DNA from: Acidobacteriota bacterium
Lineage (GTDB): Bacteria; Acidobacteriota; UBA6911; RPQK01; DATIPO01
Direction: 5' to 3'
Assembly: GCA_028277865.1 (NCBI GenBank)
Contig: JANQFM010000165.1
Span: 1 to 12,634 of the forward strand
DNA: 12,634 nt
Part shown: piece after piece, positions 5,666 to 11,725 of the stretch
How the letters are laid out: each line of letters starts with the position of its first letter
How positions within the stretch are numbered: the stretch's first letter is position 1
Translations under genes and position numbers: made by a program
Notes under the pieces: generated by a model
The model's database searches: none
Seen by the model: only the letters and a program-made list of their open reading frames with translations
Told to the model about the DNA's origin: nothing

Positions 5666-6367
5666 TCAAAGCTTCTTCAAGAATTCCAATTCCTTCACCG
5701 TCAAGGGACGAGCCGATCCCGGCTTCAGGTTCCCCAGTACGACCGGGCCGATGGAAATCCTTCTCAGGCGCATCACGGGGTGTCCGATCCTTTCGAACAT
5801 ACGCCGAATTTGGCGGTTCTTTCCCTGCCGCAATCCCACTTCGAACCAGGCATTTCTTGCTTTCTTGAGGGTGCGGATCCGGCAAGGCGCCAACTTTTGC
5901 TTGCCCAGCTGCAACCCTTTGCGCAGCATTTCCAGCTTGCGCACTTCCGGAATGCCCTGGATTTTGACTCGGTAAAGCTTCTCCAGGCGCCCGGCGCGGG
6001 TGATCCTTCGCGTCAGTTCGCCGTCGTTGGTGAGGATCATCAAGCCTTCGCTGTTGAAGTCGAGCCGACCGGCCGGGTAAAGGCGGCGCGAAGAGCGGAC
6101 CAGGTCGGTCACGACAGGGCGGTCTTTTGAATCGGAGACGCTGCTCAAGACCCCTTGAGGCTTGTGGACGGCGAAATAGGCCATCGGCTCGGCCTGCAAC
6201 CGCTTGCCGCCCACCTTGACGAAGTCCCTGGCCGGATCGGCCTTTGATCCCAGCTGGCGCACCACCTGTCCGTTGACCGTCACCATCCCGTCCAGAATCA
6301 GCTTCTCGGCCCCCCGCCGCGAGGCCAATCCCGCCGCTGCAATGATCTTCTGGAGCCGCTCCTGCAT
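5666..6367 (-). CDS. rluB: RsuA/RluB-family ribosomal RNA pseudouridine synthase
   Basis: The protein has 233 residues and isomerises a uridine in rRNA to pseudouridine; position relative to scpB suggests the RluB (23S rRNA) branch. Residues 1-60 form an S4 RNA-binding domain (MQERLQKIIAAAGLASRRGAE, then VNGQVVRQLGSKADP). The catalytic domain follows with YFAVHKPQGVLSSVSD near 64-79 and the active-site PAGRLDFNSEGLMILTNDG, in which Asp103 is the expected catalytic residue. KLYRVKIQG and QGKNRQIRRMFE are also family motifs. The frame is open upstream to 6883, but the S4 domain starts at the ATG at 6367, so the longer version is rejected. No strong ribosome binding site is visible. Specificity (RluB versus RsuA or RluE) is inferred from context only. 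Confidence 0.9.
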   Translation of the reverse strand: MQERLQKIIAAAGLASRRGAEKLILDGMVTVNGQVVRQLGSKADPARDFVKVGGKRLQAEPMAYFAVHKPQGVLSSVSDSKDRPVVTDLVRSSRRLYPAGRLDFNSEGLMILTNDGELTRRITRAGRLEKLYRVKIQGIPEVRKLEMLRKGLQLGKQKLAPCRIRTLKKARNAWFEVGLRQGKNRQIRRMFERIGHPVMRLRRISIGPVVLGNLKPGSARPLTVKELEFLKKL

Positions 6368-6485
6368 GGCACAGGACAGTCTACAGGAAAACGGGAGGCC
6401 TCCACGACGGCACCCAGGCGGCATTGAGTCGCTCGGCTTGAGGACTTTTGCCACCCCTCGGTGAAATTTTCTCCAAATATTTTGT

Positions 6486-6520
6486 CTTGAATTCTTAATT
6501 ATGAAATCAAGTCTTGACTT
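6486..6520. promoter_or_regulatory. Possible operator dyads upstream of the Cys-rich gene
   Basis: An imperfect inverted repeat, CTTGAATTC at 6486-6494 and GAAATCAAG at 6503-6511 (8 of 9), sits just upstream of the predicted -35 box. A second dyad, AAGTC-TT-GACTT at 6509-6520, overlaps that box. GTCTTGA also occurs twice as a direct repeat (6484 and 6511). The arrangement would suit repression or activation of the Cys-rich gene, but no regulator is known. Confidence 0.35.
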
Positions 6521-6543
6521 ATTAATCGCCATTGCCGTAAATT
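6514..6543 (+). promoter_or_regulatory. Candidate sigma-70 promoter for the Cys-rich exported protein
   Basis: TTGACT at 6514-6519 (5 of 6) and TAAATT at 6538-6543 (4 of 6) are 18 bases apart in a markedly AT-rich stretch of about 130 bases (6465-6590) that contrasts with the GC-rich surroundings. Transcription would begin near 6550, giving a leader of about 65 bases. Confidence 0.5.
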
Positions 6544-6603
6544 GAAATTGCTGAAAAAATCTGGATGCAGCGATCCGATCGACTGCCATCCGCCACCTGC
6601 AAG

Positions 6604-6610
6604 AAGGAGG
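6604..6610 (+). promoter_or_regulatory. Strong Shine-Dalgarno site AAGGAGG
   Basis: AAGGAGG ends five bases before the ATG at 6616. It is the best ribosome binding site in the window, where most genes have weak or no such site. It decides the start of the Cys-rich gene in favour of 6616 over upstream in-frame alternatives. Confidence 0.8.
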
Positions 6611-6615
6611 AACTA

Positions 6616-6945
6616 ATGATCCGCAACCGATTGGTCCGCGCCTTTGCGGCTGTTGCCTTTGGCGCCGTCTTACTCTCCAGCCAAGTGGCAGTTGGGCTCC
6701 TTGAAGGAAGCCCTGAATTTCCAAATCGCATTGCCTTGGGAGGGTCTTCATTCTGTCAGTGCCAGTGTTCTTCAGGTTTCTGCAGCTGTCCGGACTGGTG
6801 TTCGCCATGTTCCACCTCAAGAGACTGCAAATGGATGTGCCCCCAAGGTGTGGGGATACCGGTATGCGCAGTTCCCAGCTCATCCGGATGCCCCGGTCCT
6901 GGTAGAGGTTGTGTCTGCTTGGAATTCGCTGTCAACTGCGGGTGA
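6616..6945 (+). CDS. Small exported cysteine-rich protein, family unknown
   Basis: The protein has 109 residues. MIRNRLVRAF followed by AAVAFGAVLLSSQVAVG is a typical signal peptide with predicted cleavage near residue 27. The mature part of about 82 residues has 14 cysteines, including a CQCQC cluster, CSC, CSPC, two more spaced as DCKWMC, and a C-terminal CVC. It is rich in Ser, Pro and Gly. If exported, the cysteines may form disulfides or bind metal; the CxC and CxxC spacing would suit either. I recognise no family. It is the only plus-strand gene between 158 and 9140, has its own AT-rich promoter region and a strong ribosome binding site, and separates scpB from the RluB-type gene. The overlapping plus-strand frame at 6644-6958 lacks these signals. 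Reality as a gene is likely; function is unknown. Confidence 0.75.
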   Translation: MIRNRLVRAFAAVAFGAVLLSSQVAVGLLEGSPEFPNRIALGGSSFCQCQCSSGFCSCPDWCSPCSTSRDCKWMCPQGVGIPVCAVPSSSGCPGPGRGCVCLEFAVNCG

Positions 6946-6988
6946 ACTCAAGGGCTAGCGAGGCAGCGCCTCAGACCGGAGACGGGAA

Positions 6989-7065
6989 GCCACAGAGACA
7001 CCGAGACACAGAGAGGTCAGAGGGCTTGTTCTGATTCTTCTCTGTGCACTCTGTGCCTCGGTGGC
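6989..7065. repeat. R2 imperfect palindrome (CACAGAGACAC type)
   Basis: The arm beginning GCCACAGAGACACCGAGA at 6989 faces its imperfect complement ending GTGCCTCGGTGGC at 7065, about 26 bases per arm around a centre of some 25 bases. It fills the gap between the convergent Cys-rich gene and scpB and could act as a bidirectional transcription barrier. Sequences of this kind are common between genes in several environmental phyla (established, general knowledge). Confidence 0.7.
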
Positions 7066-7099
7066 AAACTTGACTCAAATGTGAAGAATATCCTTCCTC

Positions 7100-7639
7100 T
7101 CAACTCCCCTCCGCCTGCTCCAACAGCTCCTCCAACTCCTTGAGCGTGGGCAGTTCCGAGAGGTCGTTGAGGCCGAAGTGAACCAGGAATTCGCGGGTGG
7201 TCCCGTACTGCATGGGACGGCCCACCGTCTTGCGGCGGCCGCGGGTTTCGATGAGCTTTTTCTGCAGCAGGGTGTGGACGGTGGAAGTGCCCTTGACACC
7301 CCGGATCTCGGCCACTTCGGGCATGGTGATGGGCTGCTTGTAGGCGATGACCGAAAGGGTTTCCAGGGCGGCCAGGGAAAGCTTGCTGGAGGGGCGGGTC
7401 TTGAGGAATTCGCGGATCACTTCATGATGTTCGGGCAGGGTGGTGATGCGGTAGCCGCCTGCCACGGCCCGAATGGCCAGAGCCTGCTGCAGGGCGTTGA
7501 ACTCCTCTTGCAGGACCTGCATATCTTCACGCAGTTCCTGGATGCTCAAATCGGGAAATACTTCCTGCAGCTGGGGGACTCCGACAGGGTCGCGCGAGGC
7601 GAAGAGGACGGCCAGCAGCTTGTTGTGAATCTCTAGCAT
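7100..7639 (-). CDS. scpB: Segregation and condensation protein B
   Basis: ScpB is the winged-helix partner of ScpA; as a dimer it binds ScpA on SMC and helps compact and separate replicated chromosomes. The 179-residue protein has the usual two winged-helix domains. The first has LLAVLFASRDPVGVPQLQEVFP. The second has the family hallmarks VAGGYRITTLPEH, SLAALETLSVIAYKQPITMPEVAEIRGV and RGRRKTVGRPMQYGTTREFLVHFGL (in part). Its ATG overlaps the end of scpA by seven bases (ATGCTAG arrangement), and no separate ribosome binding site is seen, so translation is probably coupled to scpA. The length is normal for the family. No oddities were seen. Confidence 0.96.
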   Translation of the reverse strand: MLEIHNKLLAVLFASRDPVGVPQLQEVFPDLSIQELREDMQVLQEEFNALQQALAIRAVAGGYRITTLPEHHEVIREFLKTRPSSKLSLAALETLSVIAYKQPITMPEVAEIRGVKGTSTVHTLLQKKLIETRGRRKTVGRPMQYGTTREFLVHFGLNDLSELPTLKELEELLEQAEGS

Positions 7640-8409
7640 GCCACGATTCGGATATCTTCGAAGACCCCTTTTTGGTGGAGGCTCACTTCCTGCAGGCGGA
7701 CCATTTCCAGCAGGGCGAACAGGGTCAGCACCAGATGGGTCCGGCTGATGCGGTTCTGCAGAAAGAGTGAAAAGTAGAACTCACCCTTGAGCGAGACGAG
7801 AGCCCGGATTTCGGTCAGCTTCTCCTCAATTGTGACCTGTTCGTGCGCGACCTCCATCACCACCTTGTCTTTGTAGCGCTCCACGATTTTGTGGAAAGCC
7901 TGGACCAGGTCGAAGACCGAGACGTCCACCATCTCGTTTTCTTCCTCTTCAAATTCCTCGTGGCCCCGAGGCCAGATGCACAGTTCAACCGTTTCGCGCT
8001 CGTAGAGCAGATGGGCGGCCTGCTTGAATTTCTCGTACTCCAGCAGCTGCTCGACCAGTTCGGCCCGGGGATCCTCGAAGCCCTCTTCCTGGGCAGAGTT
8101 GGGATCGGGCGGAAGCAGCATCTTGGACTTGATGAGGATCAAGGTGGCCGCCATGACCAGGAATTCGCCCGCCACGTTGACGTTGAGGTTTTTCATCAGC
8201 TCCAGGTATTGCAGGTACTGCTCGGTCACCTGGGCTATGGGGATGTCGTAAATGTCGATTTCCTGGGTGCGGATCAAGTGGAGCAGAAGGTCCAAGGGGC
8301 CTTCAAAGACCTCCAACAGGATGCGAAGCTCCCGGTCTTCGGGTGGCCCGGAGTCCCCAGGCCCAGCCTCTGTCGGTGCTGGTGCAAGCTGTATGGCGGG
8401 ATCGTTCAT
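7633..8409 (-). CDS. scpA: Segregation and condensation protein A (kleisin)
   Basis: ScpA is the kleisin subunit that bridges the two SMC heads and recruits ScpB. The protein has 258 residues from the ATG at 8409, supported by AAGGAAG (complement of 8414-8420) four bases upstream. The N-terminal block FEGPLDLLLHLIRTQEIDIYDIPIAQVTEQYL and AGEFLVMAATLILIKSKMLLP are hallmark ScpA sequences. An acidic middle section (HEEFEEEENEM) precedes the C-terminal winged helix with VSLKGEFYFSLFLQNRISRT and VLTLFALLEMVRLQEV. The frame runs open to 8655, but the family start and the ribosome binding site favour 8409. It lies 89 bases downstream of the site-2 protease gene and overlaps scpB by seven bases, a typical operon. 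Confidence 0.96.
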   Translation of the reverse strand: MNDPAIQLAPAPTEAGPGDSGPPEDRELRILLEVFEGPLDLLLHLIRTQEIDIYDIPIAQVTEQYLQYLELMKNLNVNVAGEFLVMAATLILIKSKMLLPPDPNSAQEEGFEDPRAELVEQLLEYEKFKQAAHLLYERETVELCIWPRGHEEFEEEENEMVDVSVFDLVQAFHKIVERYKDKVVMEVAHEQVTIEEKLTEIRALVSLKGEFYFSLFLQNRISRTHLVLTLFALLEMVRLQEVSLHQKGVFEDIRIVAC

Positions 8410-8498
8410 GTTGCTTCCTTGCCAAGACTCCTTTGGTCGCCCCTTATTGGGATGCGCCAGTCTATCGTCGTCGCCTGACAGGCAAAAGCCCCAGAGCC

Positions 8499-9140
8499 TC
8501 ACAGCACCAAGTAGTTCACCAGCCGGTAAACAGGCGAAAGGATGCTGCCCAGCACCCCCGTCAAAGCCAGGCCGATCAGGATGATGAAGCTGACCGGCTG
8601 GACGGCATTGAGCAGCCGCCCCACCGACCCGGGCAGCAGCCCCGCCAGGATCCATCCACCGTCCAGAGGCGGCAAGGGCAGCAAGTTGAAGGCGGCCAGG
8701 ATGAAGTTGAGGAAGATCCCGTACCAGAAGAGCTGGGAGAGCGGGTAGACGAAGTCGTGCTGGCTGGCGATCTGAATGGCAAAAAAGGCCTGCAGCAGTT
8801 TCAGCCCTGCCAAGAATCCCAGGCCCATCACGATATTGCTGGCCGGGCCTGCCGCGGCGATCAGGGCGTGGTCGCGCCTTTCATGTTTCAGGTTGGCAGG
8901 ATTGACCGGGACCGGCTTGGCCCATCCGAAAAACCACCCCGTCATGTAGGCCACCATCGGAAAGAGCACTGTCCCGATCAGGTCGATGTGCCGCAGCGGA
9001 TTCAGCGTCACCCGGCCCAGCATTTCGGCCGTGGGATCCCCCAGCTTAGCTGCTGTCCAGGCATGAGCCGCTTCATGAACGCTCAGGGAAAGCAACAAGA
9101 TCGTAAACAGGAAAAGCAAGTCGGCAGGGTTGAAGCTCAC
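8499..9140 (-). CDS. Site-2 protease family (M50) membrane zinc metalloprotease, small Rip type
   Basis: The protein has 213 residues starting with GTG at 9140. It is an intramembrane protease of the compact group without a PDZ domain. HEAAH at 22-26 holds the two zinc-binding histidines and catalytic Glu23. The third ligand is Asp160 in the conserved FNLLPLPPLDGG near the C-terminus. Four to six hydrophobic segments are visible: about 6-21, 54-70, 92-110, 113-125, 138-155 and 180-205. Natural substrates of this group are mostly unknown. It is followed on the same strand by scpA and scpB, an order common in many phyla; in others trpS lies between, which is absent here. A perfect 7-bp hairpin (9141-9157) lies directly before the start codon, and there is no Shine-Dalgarno sequence. 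Confidence 0.92.
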   Translation of the reverse strand: MSFNPADLLFLFTILLLSLSVHEAAHAWTAAKLGDPTAEMLGRVTLNPLRHIDLIGTVLFPMVAYMTGWFFGWAKPVPVNPANLKHERRDHALIAAAGPASNIVMGLGFLAGLKLLQAFFAIQIASQHDFVYPLSQLFWYGIFLNFILAAFNLLPLPPLDGGWILAGLLPGSVGRLLNAVQPVSFIILIGLALTGVLGSILSPVYRLVNYLVL

Positions 9141-9157
9141 TCCGCTAGGATAGCGGA
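9141..9157. repeat. 7-bp hairpin abutting the M50 protease start codon
   Basis: TCCGCTA, loop GGA, TAGCGGA is a perfect inverted repeat whose last base touches the GTG start of the protease gene. On the minus strand it contains TATCCT, a possible weak -10 box. It could be an operator or a translational hairpin; the loop GGA is the same as in the 5624-5640 hairpin. Confidence 0.45.
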
Positions 9158-9442
9158 ATCAATCGGCAGTTGTCGGTTGACCAGGGCAGTAGGCAGTTGG
9201 CAGTAGGCAGTTGGCAGTTGAGAGAAGAATACGGAAACCGGTGGCTGGCAGAAGGAGTCATGCAAAGGCGCAGAGACGCAGCGATAGTCAGAAAAGAGGC
9301 CAGGGGGAATGCAATCTGCGGACGGTGGACCTTGGACTACTGACTGCCAACTGTGAACTGCAAACTGCGAACTGCGAACTGGACCCTCTCCGCCGGTCCC
9401 CCTCTGAACCGACAACTGACTACTGACAACTGACAACTGCCT
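9158..9442. repeat. Composite repeat block between divergent M50 protease and ccsA-like genes
   Basis: This gap of more than 300 bases is built almost wholly of repeats and holds no convincing gene. It starts with GGCAGTTGTCGGTTG (9165-9179). Then come five tandem heptamers GGCAGTA/GGCAGTT (9185-9219), an ACGGAAACCG word (9231-9240), an R1 copy (9261-9283), GAATGCAATCTGC (9307-9319), a CTTGGAC word (9321-9337) and five tandem AACTGNN heptamers (9349-9383). It ends with CTGACAA-type heptamers (9409-9436). The first and last heptamer blocks are in opposite orientation, so the whole is bounded by an imperfect inverted repeat. It must also contain promoters for both flanking genes. Confidence 0.75.
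9261..9283 (+). repeat. R1 repeat copy inside the composite block
   Basis: TGCAAAGGCGCAGAGACGCA then GCG is a diverged R1 copy. It is followed by the same series of words as the copy at 3999-4029, in the same order and orientation. Confidence 0.55.
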
Positions 9443-9448
9443 TATAAT
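9443..9448 (+). promoter_or_regulatory. TATAAT -10 box placed for leaderless transcription of ccsA-like gene
   Basis: A perfect TATAAT ends six bases before the GTG at 9455, so the transcript would begin at or next to the start codon. There is no Shine-Dalgarno sequence. The heptamer repeat upstream offers CTGACA (9423-9428, 5 of 6 to -35), but the spacing is 14 bases, shorter than ideal. Confidence 0.5.
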
Positions 9449-9454
9449 GCCCCC

Positions 9455-10264
9455 GTGGACACCTTGCTTTTCTATGTCGCTTTCGCCTTTTACGCAGCTG
9501 GACTGTTCCTCAGCATCGCCACTGTGGTGACCCGCAAGGACTCGTTTTTTCGCATTGCCATCATTTCGCATGGGATCGGCTTTGTATGCCACTCGGTGTT
9601 CCTGGTGGTCTTGGGCATCGAGCGGCAGCATTTTCCGATCATGAGCCTGCGCGAATCGCTTTACTTTTTTGCCTGGACTGTTTCGCTGTGCTTTCAGATC
9701 TCCTACTGGAGATACCGGTTTCGGGCCCTGGGGCTGTTTTCCTTGCCCTTGGTGACCATCTTGATGCTGGGGACGGCTTTTCTGAAGAGCTATCCGGCAC
9801 CGCCGGAAATCCTGCGAAGCTCCTGGATCTATCTGCACACGACTTGCTTGATATTGGCCTACGGGATGTTCTTTATCACTTTCATGTCCAGCGCCTTGTA
9901 CCTCTTTCAGCAATGGCAGATCAAAAGCCGCAAGCCCCGAATCCTGCTGGAGAGGCTGCCTGCCTTGCTGACCATGGACGAGGCCTTCCAAAACTTCCTC
10001 ATCGCCGGTTTTTCTTTCATGACCGTGGGTCTACTGGCCGGCGTGCTATGGGCCGAAAAGGAATGGACACAGGGCTGGTACCAGGATCCAAAAGTCATTT
10101 CGACTTTTGTCACCTGGCTCATATACTTGGCGTTGCTTTACCTGCGCCTGTCGGCAGGTTGGCGGGGAAAGAGGGCGGCCTTGATGAGCTTGGCCGGGTT
10201 TTTGTCGGTGCTGTTCACCTTTATCGGCGCCCGGCTCTTTTTTGAAGGGCTGCATTCGTTTTAA
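9455..10264 (+). CDS. CcsA/HemX-like cytochrome c assembly-family membrane protein
   Basis: The protein has 269 residues, starting with GTG, and eight predicted transmembrane helices (about 3-22, 33-53, 66-84, 89-108, 122-148, 177-198, 213-231, 240-262). It belongs to the cytochrome c assembly (CcsA/CcmC/HemX) superfamily. Its periplasmic loop WAEKEWTQGWYQDPK is a variant of the haem-binding WWD motif (WG..W.WDPKE), and histidines occur in ISHGIGFVCH and YLHTTCL. Position directly before hemA and hemC favours the HemX group, membrane proteins thought to influence HemA level or haem handling, over a dedicated cytochrome c synthetase subunit. No CcsB/ResB partner is visible in the window. The protein is integral to the inner membrane. 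The family call is firm; the subfamily is not. Confidence 0.88.
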   Translation: MDTLLFYVAFAFYAAGLFLSIATVVTRKDSFFRIAIISHGIGFVCHSVFLVVLGIERQHFPIMSLRESLYFFAWTVSLCFQISYWRYRFRALGLFSLPLVTILMLGTAFLKSYPAPPEILRSSWIYLHTTCLILAYGMFFITFMSSALYLFQQWQIKSRKPRILLERLPALLTMDEAFQNFLIAGFSFMTVGLLAGVLWAEKEWTQGWYQDPKVISTFVTWLIYLALLYLRLSAGWRGKRAALMSLAGFLSVLFTFIGARLFFEGLHSF

Positions 10265-10430
10265 GGGCAGAGGGCTTGGCCGCCAGGGCGTCTTCGGGCG
10301 AAGCGCCTTGGTGAGGCTGCGAACAAAGGACGCAACGCAATGGTTTGATGGATGAAGGGCAAGCGATTTCGTTCCTTGCCTCTTGGGGCGCAGCCTTTTT
10401 TCCTTTGCTTGTAAGCTCCAATCACGGCTC
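10265..10430. other. Gap between ccsA-like gene and hemA
   Basis: These 166 bases hold no gene. The segment GCGAAGCGCCTTGGTGAG near 10300-10317 resembles GCGAAGCGGCTCAGTGAG at 149-166, followed in both by TGCGA, so it is another dispersed repeat word. An R1-like GGACGCAACGCAA follows. A TTG at 10383 opens the hemA frame early, but this leader is not conserved-looking. Confidence 0.45.
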
Positions 10431-11723
10431 ATGGCATCATCAGAGCAAAGTCCGGACTCCTGGAAAAAGCTGTTGCTGGTGGGGATCAGCCACAAGTCGG
10501 CACCAGTGGAAATCCGAGAGAAAGTGTCTTTTCCCGAACTGGAGCTGCACCAGGCGACCCGGGTGCTGCGAACTCAATACGCACTTCCGGAAAGCCTCAT
10601 CCTTTCGACCTGCAACCGGGTCGAGGTGCTGGCCCACAGCGAAGACCACCGCCAGGCCTCCTATTCCATCTGCGACTTCCTGCACCGTCACCACGCCCTG
10701 CAGGACTCCTTTCTCGAGAAGTTCCTTTACAACCTGCGCGGCGACCAGGTCATCCGGCACGTCTTCCGGGTGGCCAGCAGCCTGGACTCGCTGGTGGTGG
10801 GCGAGGCCCAGATCCTGGGCCAGCTCAAGAAGGCCTACTCCCGGGCACGCGATCTGGGACGCTTGGGGACGGGCCTGGAAAAGCTCGTCCCGCAAGCATT
10901 TTTTGTGGCCAAGCGTGTTCGGCGTGAAACTCTCATCGGCAAAGCCTCGGTCTCGGTCAGCTCCGTCTCGGTCAAATTGGCGGAACGCATTTTCGGCCAG
11001 TTGGAGGGCAAGTCCGTACTCTTGATCGGAGCGGGGCAGATGGCTGAACAGGCCGCTGTCAATCTGGTGCGGGCCGGCATTTCCAAGGTCACGATAGTCA
11101 ACCGCTCTCGGGATGCGGCGCGTTCGCTGGCCCACCGTTTCCGGGGGGAGGCGGCGGGGTTCGAGGAAATGGATCGCTGCTTGACCGAGTCGGATGTGGT
11201 GCTGGTTTCGACCGGCGCAGATGGCTACGTGCTGCTGAAGGCCCATCTGGAGAAGGCCATCCGCAGGCGCAAGTATCAGCCTCTATTCGTGATCGACATC
11301 GCTGTGCCCCGCAATGTCGATCCAACCGTGCACGAGATCGAAAACGTCTTTCTTTTCGACATCGATGACCTCGAATCGGTGGTGGAATCCAACCTGGAAG
11401 GCCGTCGCCAGAGCGCCCTGCAGGCCGAGGAGATCATCGAAGAGGAAGTGCAAAAGTTCGTCCGGGCCCGTGCCGCCGACAAAGTGGGCCCTCTGATCTA
11501 CGCCTTGCGCCGCCGATTCGAAGAGACCTGCTTGCGCGACTTCGAATACCATGCCCGTCAGCTGGACGACCGGGAGCGCGAGATGCTCCAAATGCACTTG
11601 CGCCAGGCCGCCCACCGCCTGGCCCACCCTCTCATCATAGAGATCAAGCGGGCCGCCTGCGGTCATCATCCCGAAAACCTGGACATGATCCGGCGGCTTT
11701 TCAAGTTGGAAGAAGAGGAGTAG
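10431..11723 (+). CDS. hemA: Glutamyl-tRNA reductase
   Basis: HemA reduces glutamyl-tRNA(Glu) to glutamate-1-semialdehyde with NADPH, the committed step of C5-pathway tetrapyrrole synthesis. The protein has 430 residues from the ATG at 10431. The catalytic domain has GISHKSAPVEIREKVSF and the active-site ILSTCNRVEV with Cys61. The hallmark DSLVVGEAQILGQLK follows. The NADPH-binding domain has VLLIGAGQMAEQAAVNL and TIVNRSRDAA, and VFLFDIDDLESVVESNLEGR leads into the C-terminal dimerisation helices. Length and motifs are normal. A TTG start 16 codons upstream is possible, but the ATG fits the family better; no clear ribosome binding site precedes either. The gene lies between the CcsA/HemX-like gene and hemC, a classic cluster. 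Confidence 0.97.
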   Translation: MASSEQSPDSWKKLLLVGISHKSAPVEIREKVSFPELELHQATRVLRTQYALPESLILSTCNRVEVLAHSEDHRQASYSICDFLHRHHALQDSFLEKFLYNLRGDQVIRHVFRVASSLDSLVVGEAQILGQLKKAYSRARDLGRLGTGLEKLVPQAFFVAKRVRRETLIGKASVSVSSVSVKLAERIFGQLEGKSVLLIGAGQMAEQAAVNLVRAGISKVTIVNRSRDAARSLAHRFRGEAAGFEEMDRCLTESDVVLVSTGADGYVLLKAHLEKAIRRRKYQPLFVIDIAVPRNVDPTVHEIENVFLFDIDDLESVVESNLEGRRQSALQAEEIIEEEVQKFVRARAADKVGPLIYALRRRFEETCLRDFEYHARQLDDREREMLQMHLRQAAHRLAHPLIIEIKRAACGHHPENLDMIRRLFKLEEEE

Positions 11724-11725
11724 GT

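Noticed and set aside
4862..6130. Plus-strand frame of 422 codons opposite ribE and the RluB-type gene
   Set aside because: It spans two real genes on the other strand and the gap between them, with no motif of its own.
6368..6883. N-terminal extension of the RluB-type gene
   Set aside because: The S4 domain begins at the ATG at 6367. The extension would run antisense through the Cys-rich gene and its promoter.
6644..6958. Alternative plus-strand frame overlapping the Cys-rich gene
   Set aside because: It has no ribosome binding site and no signal peptide or domain; the frame at 6616 has both a strong site and an export signal.
9165..9443. Possible CRISPR array
   Set aside because: The repeats are 7-bp tandem units without unique spacers of uniform length, and no cas gene is near.
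9137..9991. Minus-strand frame opposite the ccsA-like gene
   Set aside because: It runs through tandem heptamer repeats (translated as LSVVSSQLSV-type sequence) and has no domain.
9455..10264. Dedicated cytochrome c synthetase subunit (ResC/CcsA)
   Set aside because: The family is right, but there is no ResB/CcsB partner, the WWD motif is altered and hemA-hemC follow, so I left the gene unnamed and favoured a HemX-like role.
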